Source: Halocafeteria seosinensis (taxonomy: Eukaryota > Sar > Bigyra > Bicosoecida). From it: 11,653 nucleotides of DNA. The stretch covers positions 1 to 11,653 of the forward strand of contig LVLI01002565.1 in assembly GCA_001687465.1 (NCBI GenBank), given 5' to 3'. The notes under the pieces were generated by a model that worked only from the letters and a program-made list of their open reading frames with translations, did not search any database and was not told the origin of the DNA. Below, one piece after another: positions 7,401 to 11,653 of the stretch. The stretch's first letter is position 1; every line of letters begins with the position of its first letter. The translations under genes and the position numbers were made by a program.

Positions 7401-9646
7401 ATGAATTCCTACAATTCCATGAATTCCTTCTCTGATTTCGACGTCGATAGGGCTCTAGTGAGTACCCTTCATAATCATACTTACAAGTAAAGGCAGAAAG
7501 AATATGCTATAATTGTATTTATGTGTAAATATGCAGGATAAAACACTTGGATCATTGGCTAAAGCACTGAGGAAAAAAGGGTAAGGATTCCAATTCTTCT
7601 TTCCTATAGCGTAGAATTCCTTTCATGGATTATCGTGTAATACAGGCACACTCAAGCAAGTCTATTCACAGGTACGCCTATCTTTATTCCAATTCTATAG
7701 AACGTTGCCTTGAACGATGTGGAAATGCGGTACCTGCGGCAGACTTGGTGCGGGAACTGACCCGCGGGAGGAACTCCTCTTCGTGTGCATCTACGTTGAA
7801 TTTTCGGGATACAATAAACGTAAGTTCGCTTATTCGCCATACTCTATATCAATACATCGTCAATCTGTGTATATGGCCCAAGTTTCAGCTTCTCGACGAG
7901 AATTCGGGAGAAGATGTAGAAAACGCAATGGGCTGTTTGCACGAAATTTTAGAAGCGATGCCTTCAACTAAAGTGTCAAATCTACTTAGTACTCTGCAAA
8001 GCTGTGTTCAAGCCATTGATCGTCAGACATCGAATGGCTCTGCTCGTGCGACGACATCTTATTCTCTGAAGAAATCACGAAAACGTGGATACAAACGCGC
8101 GGAAGTACCCGCTTCTCTCTCCCCTAAGAGTCCCAAGGTAGTTGGATTCGAGTTAGACCAAGATTCTCCGGAACAGTTTAGAAACAACTACTGGCTCGGC
8201 AACAGGAGGGATACGCGTGAACATCAACAAGCAGCTGGGTCGGAGAGAGCCAACTGTCTGCAAGACGTTGAAGAAAGCACCGCGAATACTGCCGTATCCC
8301 CTCAGCGGAGGAAAGAGAGCAAAAAGCAGCAACTGCAATATGTAGCCAACGAACCGATCCGCAAACTACTAGGATTTCCAAAGCCAAATGGCTGCGGAGA
8401 CTGGAGTGAATTTACTGGAGGTTTTGAACGGCGACAGAAGCACAGCCGATCAAAATCATGCTTCGACAGTTCCATCGACAAGAAACAAACAACACTAAGT
8501 GTACCTCCGCTTTCCACCACAGAACGAAGGAGTATAAACAACGTCCAATCGAATTCATGGCGTAATTTCAAACCCCGCGGACGAACACACGCAGTTGCAA
8601 TGGGCAAACACCACCGAAAGCGCTTTACATTTCCGGTGAAATTGAGTCGTAGACCCCGTACATCCCAAAATTCGAGTGCTGCTCAAACAGGTAGTAGAGA
8701 CGCTCCATCCGTGGCTAAGACAACTAAAAGAGCGCTCGCTGACGACGATCATAATAATGCAAAGCAAAATACTCGAGATGAGCAAGCAGGGGGTAAGAAG
8801 CTACCTGAGCATACTGAATTGGATCAGAGCGTCACCGAGTCCGCCGTACGTCCGGTTAACGAATCACACTCCAACGGGGAGTCAAGTCTAAAGGAGATCG
8901 ATCTGGGAAGCGTCGTAGTGAATTCAACAGGCACTAGCGGTCTCCCATCAATTATAGCGGACAAAGTTTTCTCAGCGACGTCGCAAATACAACCGTCGGA
9001 AAACTCAAATGACTCGGAAGCCAATGCGGTAAGTGATTCGGAGACACTTGGCGGGGGAAATAGAGGTATTGCAATCCCCGAGGAAGGAAGCAAAGCAGCA
9101 TCGGACGAAGTAGCACTACCCAACAACACAATTTTCCATGAAGATTTGAAGTTTTGCGTCCAAACTCCATACGTACCTCCTCAAGAAAACGTAGAAATGA
9201 AAGCCCCTAAACGGCGTGGTCGCGATTCTCACGGTGCCGGTGACCTCGAACCAAATACACCCTGTCAACAACCCGGGCTTCCCATGCCTCATTTGGGCAC
9301 TGTGGATTATGCTCCAAAGGAGCCTTCCGAGCTTGAACAGGGGCATTTTACCCCCCAACGCAGTCGACCATGGTCACTGTCGTTTCTGTCGCTTGGAAGT
9401 TGTAGCAGAGAAAGGACCTATCAAAACAAAAAGCTCTCCAGTGAGCTCTTGAGCGCTTATGACCGAAAAGAGTCTTTACAGAAGCACTTCGGTAGGGAAA
9501 GCAGCTACACACAGCAGCGCGATGGACCTACACAGCTATTGCAAGATATATCCAACCAGAAGAACAGTAGGGAGATCCCAGATACTCCATCCTCAGAGGG
9601 CACCAACTATTCGCGAAGCGAGCCGTCCGACTCGACAACGGTTTGA
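7401..9646 (+). CDS. Unrecognised, largely disordered, probably nuclear protein, 4 exons, 668 aa
   Basis: Exons are 7401-7457, 7537-7580, 7672-7819 and 7889-9646, totalling 2007 nt with TGA. Introns are 79, 91 and 69 nt (donors GTGAGT, GTAAGG, GTAAGT) and all joins keep the frame. Residues 1-130 look like a small helical domain: SDFDVDRAL, then LGSLAKALRKKGYAYLYSNS (23-42) and a segment ending VENAMGCLHEILEAMPS. From about 135 to the end the protein is low-complexity, rich in Ser, Asn, Glu, Lys and Arg, and probably disordered. Basic clusters KKSRKRGYKR (144-153) and KHHRKR (323-328) fit nuclear localisation signals, and many S/T-P sites suggest phosphorylation. No catalytic motif, signal peptide or membrane span is seen. 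Intron 3 has no stop, so its retention would add 23 residues. The last 40 nt overlap the coding end of the gene on the other strand. The family is not recognised. Confidence 0.85.
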
Positions 9647-10818
9647 TCGTTGTCAGTATTATTCTTCTGGAGTAAAAATACGGGCTCGTACGACTTCATT
9701 TTCGGAGCAGGCGTGTCATACCGTGCTTCATCCCATCCGTATGTTTCAAGAAGTCTCCAATGCTGCAACATCAACGGAAGGCGGATTGGTCCTGCATAGG
9801 CACGTCACCAGAGCATATACACATGCAAAGGCTTGCAAATTAGCCTACATTCCATCCAACTTACCGTAACGACGATGCATGTTCCACACCAATGAATCTT
9901 TCCCTATTGGTACTGTGAGAAGCATGGTGCCATTGGGGCGAAGCGCAGCTCTGGCCTCATCCATGGCTAGTAGATCACCATCAGGCGCAATAGGGTCTCC
10001 ATACCGCCCAAGTCCATCATGGTCAAAGCTGATGACCAAACCACCAATGAATAGCTTTGTGTAGGGCCCCTTCTTCTGTTAGCAGAGAGACTTACCTGGA
10101 AATTGAAAGCGCGACATCGTGTTCAATTCTCTGTCGTTTTTCGGAGGATGCCGGGCTACTCAGTGCTTCATCAAATTCATCCTTAGTAATCGTGTCTATC
10201 CTATCATGTTCATAGGTCAAGTTGTTGTACTCAATCGTGAGAACCGAACTGGCATTCAATGCCAGTGCCAATGTTTCAATTCGAGGTGCTGTCGAGCCGT
10301 AGACCGCAACTTTGGCTCCATTGAACATCTCTTTGTTAGCGCGTAATGCCTGCCAGCAGAGGAAAACTATACAACTTCCTCTCAAACGACCGCGAAGCGA
10401 AACTTACCTTGATGACATACAGCATGGCTTCATTCGAAACCAGTGCTGGAAGGATTGTTTCCGAGACTCCATGCAGTAACTTACTCGCCTCGTCGATTTG
10501 GGCCTGAATTTCATGTTGACGAAATACGAGGTGGGTTCCCTTCCCTTCGCGGCTGTCGTCGACCAACAAAGTGTCCACAGGAATCGCTCCGCAGCGAGTG
10601 AACGCCCACCGTAAATCCGCGGGAATCTCATCGGGAGGTGGAGTACCATATCCAAGAGGATACCGCTCTTGAACTAAGATACGGCTAGAGTTCGAGCACT
10701 CAGATCCGTAATCTTCCTCTGGAGCATCTTTTGTCGCTTCCTTGGAAAAAGAAGTTGGAATCAGAGCTACGAGGATCAAAATCCACGAAGTTCGGATCAC
10801 ATAGCGTTGTGGATGCAT
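9607..10818 (-). CDS. DUF268 family protein, methyltransferase-like, secretory, 4 exons, 337 aa
   Basis: Exons in transcription order are 10818-10408, 10349-10096, 10028-9865 and 9791-9607, 1014 nt with TAG. Introns are 58, 67 and 73 nt, all GTAAG donors with CAG acceptors. Residues 1-25 (MHPQRYVIRTSWILILVALI...) form a signal peptide or signal anchor. A Rossmann-type strand and glycine (VAVYGSTAPRIE, 151-162) is followed by SSVLTIEYNNLTYEHDRI, then SFDHDGLGRYGDPIAPDGD (222-240) and LRPNGTMLLTVPIGKD. After the last join comes HRRYGPIRLPL. These match the DUF268 signature in order, including its HDGLGRYGDP core. The fold resembles S-adenosylmethionine methyltransferases, but the family has no established reaction and the substrate is unknown. 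The signal peptide places it in the secretory pathway. The 3' coding end overlaps the convergent gene by 40 bp. Confidence 0.93.
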
Positions 10819-11185
10819 TTTTGTTTTCTACAGCCAAAGAAAGAAGGTAGTTGGGATATTACACTTTACGCTTGTCTACATTCATCCACCTTGTTCCTTG
10901 AGGTAAAACAAAATTTTTGCAACGAATCAATCCGGTTTCGATACGACTAACTAAGCAAGTTGCAACCCTTTGAACGAGCCAGTGCTCAACTTTTCTACAG
11001 ACCAACGATTACTCTTGCCGATTGCTGATTCCATAGGATGATCATAGCTGAACACGTAGACAGAAACTAGTCCATTACATCTATTACATTATCGTGCATT
11101 GGCCAGGCGGGATTTCTGCAGACGAAACAACGTTCATTGCCAAGAAGTTAACGTCGACATAGATACAGTGTCTTCTCTACTGAGA
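10819..11185. promoter_or_regulatory. Intergenic region between PEX19 and the DUF268 gene
   Basis: Both neighbours are read on the minus strand, so this 367-bp gap holds the 3' end of PEX19 and the promoter and leader of the DUF268 gene. It is AT-rich, with a T-run near 10914. I see no RNA gene, repeat or clear promoter motif in it. Confidence 0.45.
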
Positions 11186-11608
11186 TTACGTACGGCCCAT
11201 ATTCGGCAATCCAGATCCCATATTAGGTAGATTGGGCATGCCATCTTGTCCCATTTCCAAACCAGGAGCCAACTCTTTAATGATTTCAGGAGGTGGTTGT
11301 CCACACTCTTGGAGCTGCAAACGATTCGTATATAGCTTGAGAAGGTAATTCGCTGGTACAACATAACAAGAGAGCTTCCTTACGTCTTGGATGATTTCCA
11401 TTAGCTTCGGAAAGTTATCCGGTTCTGTTGCGTAGGTATCACATAGTCTTTGAAATTGCTGGTACATTTTCCCGTATCTGTGCAGGGCTTCCGAAGAGAT
11501 CAACTTATAGCGGAGTGTAAATCAGGAGGAACAGCACCTATGCAATACATACTTTTCATATTCTTCTTGGGTCAAACCATCCTTGTGAGATGCAAGCCAA
11601 CTAGGAAA
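11186..11608 (-). CDS. PEX19: Peroxisomal biogenesis factor 19, C-terminal part (gene continues beyond window)
   Basis: Visible exons in transcription order are 11608-11553, 11477-11384 and 11314-11186, with introns of 75 and 69 nt; 11609-11653 is the end of an upstream intron. The 279 nt keep one frame and encode the last 92 residues. They start FPSWLASHKDGLTQEEYEKY, continue FPKLMEIIQDLQECGQPPPE, and end IIKELAPGLEMGQDGMPNLP plus a short Gly-Asn-Met-rich tail. The W-L-x8-L-x3-E-Y-E-x-Y, F-x-K-L/I-M and CGQPPxEI features are typical of the PEX19 C-terminal domain. PEX19 is the cytosolic chaperone and receptor that binds peroxisomal membrane proteins and delivers them through PEX3; this domain binds the cargo targeting signals. 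The protein ends NMGRT, so the C-terminal CaaX farnesylation box of animal, fungal and plant PEX19 is absent. The first intron within the ORF at 11315-11383 is stop-free. Confidence 0.94.
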
Positions 11609-11653
11609 CTGTGTGGATTGACAAAAAGAGTTAAACAGCAACAGAAACAGATA

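Noticed and set aside
7625-7671. ATG at 7625 as the start of the large plus-strand protein
   Set aside because: Two upstream exons (7401-7457 and 7537-7580) join in frame at 7672 with good splice sites. The 7625 start lies inside the second intron.
9459-9869. 136-codon plus-strand ORF after the end of the 668-residue gene
   Set aside because: It lies opposite the last exon and intron of the DUF268 gene, whose frame is strongly supported, so it is a shadow.
10336-10407. Continuation of the first DUF268 exon into a 160-codon ORF ending at 10336
   Set aside because: The extra codons follow a perfect GTAAGT donor, and splicing restores the DUF268 motif order, so this stretch is intron plus an out-of-frame piece.
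1-11653. A prokaryotic defence system, phage, transposon or CRISPR array
   Set aside because: The window is intron-rich eukaryotic DNA; no repeat-spacer array, transposase, terminal inverted repeats or reverse transcriptase were found.

Overview
The window looks like nuclear DNA of a unicellular stramenopile, most likely a pennate diatom of the Phaeodactylum type. The reasons are compact genes, short GT-AG introns (36 to 182 nt, mostly 50 to 90), moderate GC, small gaps between genes, TTAGGG-type telomeric motifs, and a DUF268 protein beside the peroxisome import receptor PEX19. The organism call is inference. There are no bacterial operons, phage genes or CRISPR arrays. Gene models were built by hand, requiring that splice joins keep the reading frame.

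Layout. 1-505: a (TA)15 tract and a weak two-exon ORF (+). 447-1085: a decayed leucine-rich-repeat array (-) with an 81-bp period. 1086-1522: unassigned. 1523-2237: four-exon gene (-) for a small secreted or surface-anchored Cys-containing protein. 2238-2697: divergent intergenic region with a cluster of telomere-like CCCTAA motifs. 2698-3928: five-exon gene (+) for an unrecognised 256-residue acidic-tailed protein. 3929-4990: poorly resolved, with one possible small ORF on each strand. 4991-6211: intronless gene (-), 406 residues, helical or coiled-coil N-terminus and Cys-rich C-terminus. 6212-7400: the largest intergenic stretch. 7401-9646: four-exon gene (+), 668 residues, mostly disordered and probably nuclear. 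9607-10818: four-exon gene (-) for a DUF268, methyltransferase-like protein with a signal peptide. 11186-11653: 3' part of PEX19 (-), cut by the window edge.

The genes do not form an evident pathway. The best supported calls are PEX19 and DUF268, both recognised from conserved motifs that only appear correctly after splicing. The most notable structural points are a 40-bp tail-to-tail overlap of two coding regions, two 69-nt introns without stop codons in unrelated genes, a 17-bp inverted repeat around a splice acceptor, an unusually short 36-nt intron, and telomeric motifs between two divergent genes. I see no convincing new multi-gene system. The unknown proteins at 2698-3928, 4991-6211 and 7401-9646 are the main undescribed content.
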